Part shown: in pieces, positions 43,637 through 52,496 of the stretch | How positions within the stretch are numbered: the stretch's first letter is position 1 | How the letters are laid out: the number at the start of each line of letters is the position of its first letter | NCBI RefSeq assembly: GCF_900156175.1 | Contig: NZ_FTMV01000017.1 | Span: 62,001-126,000, forward strand | Length of the DNA stretch: 64,000 nucleotides | Origin: Janthinobacterium sp. TND4EL3 | Lineage (GTDB): Bacteria > Pseudomonadota > Gammaproteobacteria > Burkholderiales > Burkholderiaceae_D | Direction of reading: 5' to 3' | Position numbers and translations under genes: made by a program | Notes under the pieces: generated by a model | Told to the model about the DNA's origin: nothing | Database searches by the model: none | The model's input: only the letters and a program-made list of their open reading frames with translations

Positions 43637-44325
43637 GTTTCCACCGCCCGGCGCAGGGCGGCGCGCGCCAGCAGGCGCGTGGAGTCCAACGTCGGCAGCG
43701 GCGAATTGGCGTCGCCGATGATCAAGGGGATTTCCGTGCAGCCGAGGATGACGGCGTCGCAGCCTTGCTCGCGCAAGCCGGCGATGACGGCCTGGAAGCG
43801 CGCCACGCTGTCCGCCTTGACCACCCCCGGCACCAGTTCTTCCATGATGATGCGGTTGATTTCGCTGCGTTCGTCCTCGCCGGGCCGCACGCAATCGATG
43901 CCGCGCGCGGCCAGCCTGTCCGGATACACGGCGCTGTCGACCAGCCAGCGCGTGCCCGTCAAGCCCACGCGCCGGTAGCCGCGCGCGGCCGCCTCGCTGG
44001 CCACCACGTCCGCGATATGCAGCCAGGGCAGCGGCGAACGGGGCGCCACCAGCCCGAACGCCTGGTGGATGGTGTTGTCGGGACAGATCAGGAAGTCGGC
44101 GCCGGCCCCGGCCAGCTTGTGCGCCGACGCCAGCATCAGCTCGGCCACGCCGGCCAGGTCGCCCCCGTTCAGGCATTCCACATAGCGCGCCAGCGACGGC
44201 GTGTGCAGCGTCACTTCCGGATGTGCATACGCTCCCAGCGCATGCGCGCCCTCTTCGCAGATCGTGCGGTAGCACAGGGCCGCGCCTTCGGCGGAACAGC
44301 CGACGATGCCGATATGCAGGGTCAT
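43633..44325 (-). CDS. Aspartate/glutamate racemase-family protein, first catalytic Cys replaced
   Basis: A 230-aa protein of the Asp/Glu/hydantoin racemase fold. The second active-site motif LGCTEIPL (about residue 200) is intact. At the first site, where racemases read Cys-Asn-Thr, this protein reads CPDNTIHQ, with Asp in the cysteine position. A two-base racemase mechanism is therefore doubtful; a lyase, isomerase or one-base enzyme is possible. GGGAGA precedes the ATG by 6 nt. It is last in an operon with a GntR regulator and an SDR. Confidence 0.85.
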   Translation of the reverse strand: MTLHIGIVGCSAEGAALCYRTICEEGAHALGAYAHPEVTLHTPSLARYVECLNGGDLAGVAELMLASAHKLAGAGADFLICPDNTIHQAFGLVAPRSPLPWLHIADVVASEAAARGYRRVGLTGTRWLVDSAVYPDRLAARGIDCVRPGEDERSEINRIIMEELVPGVVKADSVARFQAVIAGLREQGCDAVILGCTEIPLIIGDANSPLPTLDSTRLLARAALRRAVET

Positions 44326-44359
44326 GTTGATGTCTCCCAGTGTCGTGTATTGAAGTTGA

Positions 44360-45094
44360 TCAGATGCGCTGGCCGCCGTCGATGGGAATCTCGGCGCCCG
44401 TGATGTACGAGGCGCGCTCGCTGCATAAAAATTCCACCAGATCCGCCACTTCGGCCGTCGTGCCCAGGCGGCGCAGGGGGATTTGCGTGTCGACGATGTG
44501 CGAAGTGCCCGGCGACAGGATCGCCGTGTCGATCTCGCCCGGCGCAATCGCATTGACGCGCACGTTCAGCGGCGCCATGTCGTTGGCCATTTCGCGCGTC
44601 AAGGACGCCAGCGCCGCCTTCGAACTGGCGTAGGCGGAACCGGCAAACGGGTGCACGCGGTAGCCGGCGATCGAGCACAGGTTCACCACCGAGCCGTGCG
44701 CATTCGACAATTCCTGCGCAAACCCGCGCGTGAGCGCCAGCGGCGCAAAGAAATTCGTGTTGTACATTTCCTGCCACGTCTGCATGTCGGTCGTCAGCGA
44801 ATTGACGCGCGAACCGCCCGGCCCCTTCGGCGACACGCCCGCATTGTTGACCAGCGCATGCAGTTTGGCGTCGCCCAGCATGGGGCGCAGGGTGTCGACC
44901 ATCTGCCCGATCTGGCTCAGGTCCGACAGATCCATGCAAAAGTGCGTGTTGTGCTCCTGGCTGCGCGGGCAGCCGCCCGGTATCGGGCTGCGCGAGACGG
45001 TGATCACGCGCCAGCCCAGGCTGCGGAAGCGCTCGGCCACGGCGTGGCCGATGCCACGGCTGGCGCCCGTGACGATGGCGGTTTTCTGTTCCAT
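44360..45094 (-). CDS. SDR-family oxidoreductase
   Basis: A 244-aa classical short-chain dehydrogenase: TGASRGIG cofactor motif, NNAGVSP, catalytic Ser in LCSIAG, Tyr-x-x-x-Lys in AYASSK, and C-terminal DGGQRI. The internal ATG at 45094 is preferred because it begins 7 nt after the GntR stop; an ATG at 45127 would overlap that gene. Cotranscribed with GntR and racemase genes, it probably oxidises a hydroxy acid or amino-acid-derived substrate. Confidence 0.9.
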   Translation of the reverse strand: MEQKTAIVTGASRGIGHAVAERFRSLGWRVITVSRSPIPGGCPRSQEHNTHFCMDLSDLSQIGQMVDTLRPMLGDAKLHALVNNAGVSPKGPGGSRVNSLTTDMQTWQEMYNTNFFAPLALTRGFAQELSNAHGSVVNLCSIAGYRVHPFAGSAYASSKAALASLTREMANDMAPLNVRVNAIAPGEIDTAILSPGTSHIVDTQIPLRRLGTTAEVADLVEFLCSERASYITGAEIPIDGGQRI

Positions 45095-45101
45095 GTTCCG
45101 T

Positions 45102-45830
45102 TCAGTCTTGTGCTGGATGTGCGTCATGTGCTTCCTTGTCTTGTTCGGTTGCGCCGGCGTGGATGCGCTCCTGGCGCATCACATACGCGAGCATCTGCGT
45201 GCCGCCGTCGAGGATGTCCTGTTCGATGGCGCGCCGCGCGGCCGCCCCGTCGCGCTGGCGCAGCGCGCTGATGATGGCGTGGTGGTGGCCGACCCGCATG
45301 TCGGGCGAAAAGCTGGCGTAGCCGGCGGCGATCAGGGGCGCCGTCTGCATCCACAGGTGGTCGACGAAGCGCTTTAACGTCGGCATGCCGGCCGCCTGCG
45401 CCAGTCCCAGGTGGAACGCCTGGTTGCATTGCAGGGCCGCCGGCAGGTCGTGCCGCGCAATGGCCTCTTCGTTCGCCTGCAGCAGGCGTTCCAGGTCGGC
45501 CAGCGTGGCGTCGTCGATGCGCTGCGCCGCCTCGAACGCGCCCAGGCCTTCCAGTTCCAGGCGCAGCGCGCGGATTTCCAGGTAGCGCGCCACGCTCAGC
45601 ACGGGCACGCGGAAGTCGCGCGGCGAGCGCAGCACCAGCGCCTCTTCCTGCACCAACTGCAGCATGGCGTCGCGCACGGGCGTGACGCTGGTACCGAGCT
45701 GCAGCGCCAGCTCGCGGATGCGCAGGCGGTCGTTCGGCTGGAAGCGCCCGGCCGCCAGCGCGTCGCGCAGCATCGCATACACGGACTTGCCCAGGTTGAC
45801 GTGCTGCAGAGTGTCCAATTGCTGATGCAT
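45102..45830 (-). CDS. GntR-family (FadR subfamily) transcriptional regulator
   Basis: A 242-aa regulator: N-terminal winged HTH (RIRELALQLGTSVTPVRDAMLQL) and a C-terminal FCD ligand domain with metal-type histidines (NQAFHLGLAQAAG, VGHHHAII). The start is placed at 45830 rather than an in-frame ATG at 45866, because a perfect 14-bp palindrome occupies the sequence between them. It is the first gene of the GntR-SDR-racemase operon and likely controls it. Confidence 0.9.
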   Translation of the reverse strand: MHQQLDTLQHVNLGKSVYAMLRDALAAGRFQPNDRLRIRELALQLGTSVTPVRDAMLQLVQEEALVLRSPRDFRVPVLSVARYLEIRALRLELEGLGAFEAAQRIDDATLADLERLLQANEEAIARHDLPAALQCNQAFHLGLAQAAGMPTLKRFVDHLWMQTAPLIAAGYASFSPDMRVGHHHAIISALRQRDGAAARRAIEQDILDGGTQMLAYVMRQERIHAGATEQDKEAHDAHPAQD

Positions 45831-45853
45831 GCGTGTTCTTGATCTCGTGAAAA

Positions 45854-45867
45854 TATGATGCATCATA
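45854..45867. promoter_or_regulatory. Palindromic operator in the GntR/thioesterase divergent region
   Basis: TATGATGCATCATA is a perfect 14-bp palindrome 24 bp upstream of the GntR start and about 100 bp before the divergent thioesterase. FCD-type GntR repressors commonly bind short AT-rich palindromes of this size near their own promoter. Confidence 0.55.
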
Positions 45868-45965
45868 CATCAAGCAGAAAAACAGTGTTTTTCCAGACGT
45901 GCGCCGCAGACAGCAAACGCCGCGAGCACGTACAATCAGCCGCCATCGCATCGAAAGGAGCGCAC

Positions 45966-46409
45966 TTGAACTGGGATTATCCGCACGCCCACACCCTGCC
46001 CGTCACGCCGGAACCCGGCGACATCGACGGCTTGCAGCATACGAACAACGCCGTCTACGTGCGCTGGTGCGAGCACATCGCCTGGCACCACTCGGCTACC
46101 CTGGGGCTGGACCTCGACGATTACCGGCGCCTGGACCGTGCCATGGCGATCCGCCGCGGCGAGTACGACTACCTGCTGCCGACGCGGGCAGGCGAAGCGC
46201 TGACCCTGGCCACCTGGCTGTGCGCCAGCGATGGCCGGTCCAGCATGGAGCGGCGCTTCCAGCTGGTGCGCGACAGCGACGGCGCCACCGTCGTGCGCGG
46301 ACGCTGGGACTTGATCTGCATCGAATTGGGCAGCGGCCGCGCGCGCCGTTTGCCGCCCGAATTCCTGGCCGTGTACGAACCGGCCGTCGTGGCGGCGCGC
46401 CAGGCCTAG
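45966..46409 (+). CDS. Acyl-CoA thioesterase, 4HBT hotdog fold
   Basis: A 147-aa hotdog-fold thioesterase. The active-site region reads PGDIDGLQHTNNAVYVRWCEH, the 4HBT/YbgC-like pattern with Asp and Asn-rich loop. The start is TTG at 45966, set by AAGGAG five nt upstream; the open frame before it is not thioesterase-like. Convergent with the DUF1275 gene, with a 3-nt gap. The acyl substrate is unknown. Confidence 0.88.
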   Translation: MNWDYPHAHTLPVTPEPGDIDGLQHTNNAVYVRWCEHIAWHHSATLGLDLDDYRRLDRAMAIRRGEYDYLLPTRAGEALTLATWLCASDGRSSMERRFQLVRDSDGATVVRGRWDLICIELGSGRARRLPPEFLAVYEPAVVAARQA

Positions 46410-46412
46410 GAC

Positions 46413-47096
46413 TCAGGGCGCAAGGCGCGCCGGTTCCAGCGCGATCAGCACCAGCAAAATGCCCAGTGGCACGGCCAGCGCGGCGAACCCCACGGCCAGG
46501 TAGGCAAAGGCGGCCAGGATGGCGCCCACGGCAAAGCCCAGCAGGGGCCAGAAGAACTTGACGCAGCGTTCGCGCGTGGCGCCGTCGGCCGCGCCGCGCA
46601 GCACGTCGACCGTGTCGATGACGATTTGCGTGACGTTGCCCGTCATCATCGACGTGGGCGCCAAATGGGCCAGCAGCAGCCGGCTGGTGGCGCTGTGCGC
46701 ACCCATGGCCGCCGCGCCGAACAGGCCGGCCGTCATGGCCAGCGCGCCCGGCTCCGGCCCCAGCGGTTCGGACAGCACGCCCAGGACCATGAAGCCGAGC
46801 AGCAGCGCCAGTTCCAGCAGCAAGGCCAGGCGCAGCGCCGGGCCGCCGCGCCGTTCGGCCGCCACCGTCAGCAGCCGCGCCGCCGCCACGCCCAGGATGA
46901 ACGCGGGGAACGCCAGCAGCTTGAGGGCGATCGAGGCATGCGTGGCGTTGGCCAGCGCCGCGCCGATCAGCACGAAGTTGCCCGTCACGTGGGCCGTGAA
47001 CAGGCCAAACAGGGCGACAAAACCCAGGGTATCGACATAGCCGGCCAAAAAGCCCAGGCTGATGCCCTGCAAACGGCTGCGCTGCGCAAGATTCAT
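46413..47096 (-). CDS. DUF1275 (YoaK-type) membrane protein
   Basis: A 227-aa inner-membrane protein with about six hydrophobic helices. The family signature GYVDTLGFVALFGLFTAHVTGNFVLIG is at 18-45, and MMTGNVTQIVID at about 148. No transport substrate is known for the family. AAGGAG precedes the ATG at 47096 by about 8 nt. Confidence 0.9.
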   Translation of the reverse strand: MNLAQRSRLQGISLGFLAGYVDTLGFVALFGLFTAHVTGNFVLIGAALANATHASIALKLLAFPAFILGVAAARLLTVAAERRGGPALRLALLLELALLLGFMVLGVLSEPLGPEPGALAMTAGLFGAAAMGAHSATSRLLLAHLAPTSMMTGNVTQIVIDTVDVLRGAADGATRERCVKFFWPLLGFAVGAILAAFAYLAVGFAALAVPLGILLVLIALEPARLAP

Positions 47097-47285
47097 ACAC
47101 ACTCCTTGAAATGGGCCATCATGATACCGTGCCGCCATCGCGCACGGCGGCGGTTTTGCGCGCCGTTCGGCGAAGTTGCGGGGCTTTTCCTGCGCCTGCG
47201 CAGTGCAACATGCATTTCGCTCCTGATTTGCCCATTCATGCTTTAGAATCAGCGACCTCAGCCCCGTAAAAACAGGATAAAACAT

Positions 47286-48650
47286 ATGACGGCAGTCGGG
47301 AATACCGAACCACAAGAGCTCAAGCGCGGCCTGAAAAGCCGCCACATCCAGCTCATCGCCCTGGGCGGCGCCATCGGCACCGGCCTGTTTCTGGGCATCG
47401 CGCAAACCATCAAGATGGCCGGCCCTTCCGTGCTGCTCGGCTATGGCATCGCCGGCGTCATCGCCTTCCTGATCATGCGCCAACTGGGCGAGATGGTGGT
47501 CGACGAACCGGTGGCCGGTTCCTTCAGCTACTTTGCCGACAAATACTGCGGCCACCTGCCCGGCTTTTTGTCGGGCTGGAACTACTGGGTGCTGTACGTG
47601 CTCGTCAGCATGGCCGAACTGACGGCCGTCGGCATCTACGTGCAGTACTGGTGGCCCGGCGTGCCCACCTGGGTCTCGGCGCTGATCTTCTTTTGCGTGA
47701 TTAACGCCATCAGCTTGCTCAATGTCAAGGCGTTCGGCGAAATGGAGTTCTGGTTCGCCATCATCAAGGTGGTCGCCATCATCGGCATGATCGTCTTCGG
47801 CGCCTACCTGCTCGCTTCCGGCGACGCGGGGCCGCAGGCGTCCATCGCCAACCTGTGGCAGCACGGCGGCTTCTTCCCGAACGGCTGGCAGGGCCTGGTG
47901 ATGGCCATGGCCGTCATCATGTTCTCGTTCGGCGGCCTGGAACTGGTGGGCATCACGGCAGCCGAGGCGGATGACCCGAGCACGACGATTCCGCGCGCCA
48001 CCAACCAGGCCATCTACCGCATCCTGATCTTTTACATCGGCGCGCTGGGCATTCTGCTGTCGCTGTACCCGTGGCAAAACGTCGTCACCGGCGGCAGCCC
48101 GTTCGTCCTGATCTTCCATGCGCTCGACAGCAACCTGGTGGCCACGGCCCTGAACGTGGTGGTGCTGACGGCCGCACTGTCCGTCTACAACAGCGGCGTG
48201 TACTGCAACACGCGCATGCTGTTTGGCCTGGCCAAGCAGGGCAATGCGCCGCGCGCGCTGCTGCAGCTGAACCGCCGCGGCGTGCCGCTCGTGGCCCTGG
48301 GCGTGTCCGCACTGGCCACGGGCGCCTGCGTGGTGGTCAATTACTTCATGCCGGGCGAAGCGTTCGAGGTGCTGATGGGCCTCGTCGTCTCGGCGCTGAT
48401 CATCAACTGGGCCATGATCAGCTGGATCCATTTGCGCTTCCGCGCGCAGAAGAAGGCCGAGGGCAAGACCACGCTGTTCCAGAGCCTGGGCTACCCGCTC
48501 ACCAACTACCTGTGCCTGGTCTTCCTGGCCGGCATCCTCGTGATCATGTACCTGACGCCTGGCCTGCGCATCTCCGTCTACCTGATTCCCGTGTGGCTGT
48601 GTGCGCTGGGCATCGGCTACTGGATCAAGCAAAGCAAGGCCGGAGCATAG
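47286..48650 (+). CDS. Aromatic amino acid permease (AroP/PheP type)
   Basis: A 454-aa APC-superfamily proton symporter with twelve helices. The N-terminal LKSRHIQLIALGGAIGTGLFLG and the mid-chain ITAAEADDPSTTIPRATNQ match AroP, PheP and GABA permeases. NTRMLFGLAKQGNAP, in the loop after helix 8, is also typical. Aromatic amino acids are the most likely substrates. AGGA precedes the ATG. A strong terminator follows. Confidence 0.9.
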   Translation: MTAVGNTEPQELKRGLKSRHIQLIALGGAIGTGLFLGIAQTIKMAGPSVLLGYGIAGVIAFLIMRQLGEMVVDEPVAGSFSYFADKYCGHLPGFLSGWNYWVLYVLVSMAELTAVGIYVQYWWPGVPTWVSALIFFCVINAISLLNVKAFGEMEFWFAIIKVVAIIGMIVFGAYLLASGDAGPQASIANLWQHGGFFPNGWQGLVMAMAVIMFSFGGLELVGITAAEADDPSTTIPRATNQAIYRILIFYIGALGILLSLYPWQNVVTGGSPFVLIFHALDSNLVATALNVVVLTAALSVYNSGVYCNTRMLFGLAKQGNAPRALLQLNRRGVPLVALGVSALATGACVVVNYFMPGEAFEVLMGLVVSALIINWAMISWIHLRFRAQKKAEGKTTLFQSLGYPLTNYLCLVFLAGILVIMYLTPGLRISVYLIPVWLCALGIGYWIKQSKAGA

Positions 48651-48692
48651 GCTGCTTGCGCCGAAATAAGCAATAAACAAGTAAAAACAAAC

Positions 48693-48722
48693 AAAAAGCC
48701 CGTCTTCGCAGACGGGCTTTTT
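48693..48722. terminator. Rho-independent terminator
   Basis: A 7-bp GC stem (GCCCGTC / GACGGGC) with loop TTCGCA is flanked by A5 and T5, so it can work on both strands. It lies between the permease and the convergent 541-aa protein gene. Confidence 0.9.
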
Positions 48723-48741
48723 GCATGCGGCGCGGCCGTGT

Positions 48742-50367
48742 CTACGCGGCGGCGGCCCCGCCCTCCTCGGGCAGCACGTCGGCTTGCCACAGGCTGATGG
48801 TCTGGCCCGGATACGATTGCAGCAGCACCTCGTCGCCCAGCGTCTGCAGCAACTGCTGGCGCTGCTCCGCCTTTTTCTCGGGCGTCATGCCCAGCTCGCC
48901 CGTCTTGTACGGCCCCAGCTCGGCGACGAGGTCGCGCATCAGCGTATGGCTGGTCGGCGTGGTGACGTCCGATTCCACCTTGGCCAGCACATACTTCATG
49001 ATGTGCGTCGACTGGCTCGCTTCCTGCCGCAGGCTGGCCTTGACCAGTTTGCCATCCTTGTAAGCCATTTGCGCATCGCTGCTGGCCGTATCCTCGATCT
49101 GGTGATACGTGTAGTTTTGCGACTCCACCATGTCGGTCAGCCGCAGGGGCACGCCGGGCACCAGCGACTGGTGGAAACTGGCGCTCAGCTTCGATTGCTG
49201 CTGCTGGCGCAGCGAGCGGTCATCGTGGCTGGTGCCGCTCACGCTGGTCTTTTGCGACAGCTCGTAATGGAAGCCATCCCTTTCCGATGCACGCATGGGA
49301 TTGCTGAACTTCACCGTTTGCGACACGGACGCACTGAAGTCGGACAAGCCCGTCAGCATGGCCCGGTCTTCGGCGACCAGCCGCCACTTGCTGTCTTCCG
49401 GCAAGCCGGTATTGGCTGGCGGCACGGGCACATTGCTGTGCAAGGCCGTCAACGTATCCTTGAACATGGCCATCAGCCCGGCGTCGCCATGGCCGCGCGA
49501 GGCTGCCTGGTCGATCTGCTTCGTATAGTTGGCCAGGGCTTTCGCCTGCCGCTCCTTGCTGCCCAGCGCGTGCAGCTGGCTGGCGTCGACTTTCACGTCC
49601 AGCGAGCCGGCCACGCCCGTGAAGCTGACCTTGCGTTGCGTGCTGTCGGCCTGGAAATCCAGGGTTTGCGTGCTTTTCTGCTCGCCACGCACCAGCACTT
49701 CCGCGTGCAGGTTCACCGACGTCAGCACTTCCTGGTCGAACTGCATCAGGCCGGCCAGTTTGACCTTCGGCGTGCCCTGCGCCATGCCGTCGATGGCCTC
49801 CTGGAACGCTACGGACAGGTCGCCCAGGGCCTTCACCTCTGCATCGCTGAGTTCGCCGCTGGTGGTCATGCGCACGGCCAGGCCGTCATCCTGGCTGTCG
49901 AGCGACAGCTTGACCTCGACGCCGCTCTTCGTGGTGATGCTGAGGCTGACCTTGTCTTCGCCATTGCCGTGCAGGCTGGCCGGCGCAATGCCGGCAGCCT
50001 CGGCATACGGACCCGGTTGCGTGCGCGGCGGCGGCTGCTGCAGCGCTTGCGAAATATTGCGCACGCCGCCCTTGAGCTGGTCCAGCATGGCTGCGCCCAG
50101 TCCTCCGAAGCGCCCGCCATATGAATAGTACGGCGCGAAATTCTTCGCCATCAGCTCGCTGACGGCGTCGTGCGACGGGCTTTCCCACACTTTCGGCGAC
50201 GGCAACAGGTAGGAGATGGCGGGCTGTTCCCCGCCCTCCGCGCCAAAGGCAACAATGGTCGACGGCGTGGACGACGGCACGGCCGGCGCATCCGCCCGGC
50301 TCGCCGCAGCGCCTTGCACACGGGACGGGGTCGGATTCCAGCTCGGGATCGGGGAGACGGAAATCAT
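48742..50367 (-). CDS. Large cysteine-free protein of unknown function
   Basis: A 541-aa soluble protein with no signal peptide or membrane segment and no cysteine found. It opens with about 45 Ser/Pro/Ala-rich residues (MISVSPIPSWNP..). A beta-rich region (about 140-270; KVSLSITTKSGVEVKLSLD, STQTLDFQADSTQRKVSFTG) and a helical part follow. Cysteine-free, low-complexity N-termini occur in proteins exported without Sec, but no secretion genes are nearby. No family recognised. It is single-gene with a terminator beyond its stop. Confidence 0.75.
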   Translation of the reverse strand: MISVSPIPSWNPTPSRVQGAAASRADAPAVPSSTPSTIVAFGAEGGEQPAISYLLPSPKVWESPSHDAVSELMAKNFAPYYSYGGRFGGLGAAMLDQLKGGVRNISQALQQPPPRTQPGPYAEAAGIAPASLHGNGEDKVSLSITTKSGVEVKLSLDSQDDGLAVRMTTSGELSDAEVKALGDLSVAFQEAIDGMAQGTPKVKLAGLMQFDQEVLTSVNLHAEVLVRGEQKSTQTLDFQADSTQRKVSFTGVAGSLDVKVDASQLHALGSKERQAKALANYTKQIDQAASRGHGDAGLMAMFKDTLTALHSNVPVPPANTGLPEDSKWRLVAEDRAMLTGLSDFSASVSQTVKFSNPMRASERDGFHYELSQKTSVSGTSHDDRSLRQQQQSKLSASFHQSLVPGVPLRLTDMVESQNYTYHQIEDTASSDAQMAYKDGKLVKASLRQEASQSTHIMKYVLAKVESDVTTPTSHTLMRDLVAELGPYKTGELGMTPEKKAEQRQQLLQTLGDEVLLQSYPGQTISLWQADVLPEEGGAAAA

Positions 50368-50531
50368 GGTGATATGGCCTTGTCAAACGGGGACAGATAA
50401 ATGGATAACATACAGCTCATTTTGATTTTTTAATAAGTTTTCGCCTGCCAATCCTGCTCCGGCCCCGGATCGGATGGCCTGACAAGCGATTTGCATGGCA
50501 ATACTGTTTTAACGGCAAGAAATCGCAAAGC

Positions 50532-51971
50532 ATGAGCGTCGAAGAAATGAAACATTTTCATCGCTGCCGGCTATTGCAGCAGAACAAGTTGAGTAGCTGC
50601 CAGGAATGTCCATTAAAATGCGTGTCTATGGGACACAAGATCATGAACGCGCCGCTGGCCAGCTTCACCGACTTACTGCTCGACGCCGTGTGCATGGTCG
50701 ACGTGGATGGCCGCTTCGTCTTCGTCAGTGCGGCTTGCGAACGCATTTTCGGCTATACGCAGCAGGAAATGATCGGCAAGCGCATGCTGGACATGGTCGC
50801 CCCCGCCGACCGCGCCCGCACCGTGGCGGCCGCGCGGGCCATCATGGACGGCCATGCGCAGACGCACTTTGAAAACCGTTACCTGCGCAAGGATGGCAGC
50901 CTGGCCCACATCATGTGGTCGGCCCGCTGGTCCGTGGCTGACCAGTTGCGCGTGGCGGTAGCGCGCGATATTACCTTGCTGAAACAGGCGCAGGCGAAGC
51001 AGGCCGCCTTGTACGCCATTTCCGAGGCCATGCAGGCGACGCAAGACTTGCCCGCCCTGCTGCACCGCATCCAGCACATCATCGGCGAACACTTGCCAGC
51101 ACGCAGCCTGACCTTGCTGCTGCACGACGAACACGGCGCGCAACCTGCCATCACCTGCCATGCCGACGACAGCGCGCCACAGCCAGCGTCGCCGCTGGCC
51201 AGCCTCCTATGCGACGAAGTGCTGCGCAGCGGCCGCCCGTTGCTGCTGCAGGCGGGGCAGCTGGCCGGTTTGCCGCCCGCGCTGCAAGCGGCGGCAGGCG
51301 CCCTGTCCGCCTGCTGGCTGGCCGTGCCGCTGTACTGCTCCAGCGGCAGCATCGGCGTGCTGGCCTTGCAAGGCGACCCGGATGCCGTCGTTGGCACGGA
51401 ACAAGACCAGGATTTGCTGCAATTTATCGCCAAACAACTGGCCACCGCCATCGAACGCCGGCAATTGCAGACGCAGATGCAGTTCATGGCCATGCACGAT
51501 GAGCTGACCCGTTTGCCGAACCGCCGCCTGTTCCACGACCGCCTGCACACGGCCTTCGCGCGCGCGCACCGCCAGGAAGGCCGGCTGTCGCTGCTATTCC
51601 TGGACCTCGACAACTTCAAGCTGGTCAACGACGTCCATGGCCACGCCTGCGGCGACCTGCTGCTGCAGACAGTGGCGGACCGCCTGCGGGAGTGCATGCG
51701 GGAAACAGATACCCTGGCCAGGATGGGCGGCGATGAATTCGTCGTGCTTCTGGAAAGCAACGCCACGCCGGCGGACGTCAGGCTGATCGAGCACAAGATC
51801 CACGCGGCCCTGGCAGCACCGCTACACCTCGGTAACGGTCGGCAATTGCAGATCGCCGTCAGCATCGGCGTGGCCCACTATCCGGAAGACGGCGATACCA
51901 TGCAGCAACTGCTGCGTCATGCGGACCGGGCCATGTACGTGTCGAAGACGCTGGCGGCCGCCTCGCGCTAG
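50532..51971 (+). CDS. PAS-GAF-GGDEF diguanylate cyclase
   Basis: A soluble cyclase (479 aa from the first ATG) that makes c-di-GMP from GTP. The order is PAS (about 40-155; VDGRFVFVSAACERIFGYT), GAF (about 165-310) and GGDEF (about 325-479; active site RMGGDEF, LLFLDLDNF). No upstream RxxD inhibitory site is obvious. If translation starts at 50532, the first 35 residues include CQECPLKC, a possible metal site; ATGs at 50628 or 50644 would omit it. None of these starts has a strong ribosome site. Confidence 0.88.
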   Translation: MSVEEMKHFHRCRLLQQNKLSSCQECPLKCVSMGHKIMNAPLASFTDLLLDAVCMVDVDGRFVFVSAACERIFGYTQQEMIGKRMLDMVAPADRARTVAAARAIMDGHAQTHFENRYLRKDGSLAHIMWSARWSVADQLRVAVARDITLLKQAQAKQAALYAISEAMQATQDLPALLHRIQHIIGEHLPARSLTLLLHDEHGAQPAITCHADDSAPQPASPLASLLCDEVLRSGRPLLLQAGQLAGLPPALQAAAGALSACWLAVPLYCSSGSIGVLALQGDPDAVVGTEQDQDLLQFIAKQLATAIERRQLQTQMQFMAMHDELTRLPNRRLFHDRLHTAFARAHRQEGRLSLLFLDLDNFKLVNDVHGHACGDLLLQTVADRLRECMRETDTLARMGGDEFVVLLESNATPADVRLIEHKIHAALAAPLHLGNGRQLQIAVSIGVAHYPEDGDTMQQLLRHADRAMYVSKTLAAASR

Positions 51972-52017
51972 CGGACGGTTCCTGACGGCAATTGCCCCTA
52001 TGCTATACTTTCCAGCG

Positions 52018-52401
52018 ATGCTGAAACTCTTCAAAACATGGCTGATCCTGCTGCTGATGGCAGCGGTGCCGCTGCAAGCGGCCGCTGCGACCGTTGCCCG
52101 GGCGTGCACGCCGTTCACCCCGGCGCATGCATCGGCAACGGCCTGCCAGCAGCACCATGCGGCGCCGTCAGCCGCGCCGGACGGCGCCAGCGCGCCCGGT
52201 GACGCCAAGACCTCCCCTGCCAAGCACCCTGCCTGCGCCGCCTGTTCCGCGTTTTGCCTGGGCGCGCTGATGCCGCCGTCCTGCGCCCTGCCTGCCTCCG
52301 CCGTCAATGGCGCGGCACATGCCGCCTCCTCCGTCGCCGCCTTGCTGCCGGGATTCATCCCCGACGGCTTGCGCCGGCCTCCGCGACCGCTTTCCGCTTA
52401 A
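52018..52401 (+). CDS. DUF2946-like exported protein, probable metal-related
   Basis: A 127-aa protein with a signal peptide (LILLLMAAVPLQAAAA). The mature part is His/Cys-containing (ACQQHH, HPACAACSAFCLG) and ends in FIPDGLRRPPR. These are hallmarks of small periplasmic proteins encoded beside copper or cobalt-zinc efflux genes. Next to a DUF411 gene, a role in copper handling is likely but not shown. Confidence 0.7.
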   Translation: MLKLFKTWLILLLMAAVPLQAAAATVARACTPFTPAHASATACQQHHAAPSAAPDGASAPGDAKTSPAKHPACAACSAFCLGALMPPSCALPASAVNGAAHAASSVAALLPGFIPDGLRRPPRPLSA

Positions 52402-52496
52402 GCGCCGGCAGCAATGCCGGCACGTTTGCGCGCGCGCAAACCCGGAGCGGGCCACCCGGGTGGCCACGATTATCTTACTTATTTGAAAACAACACC

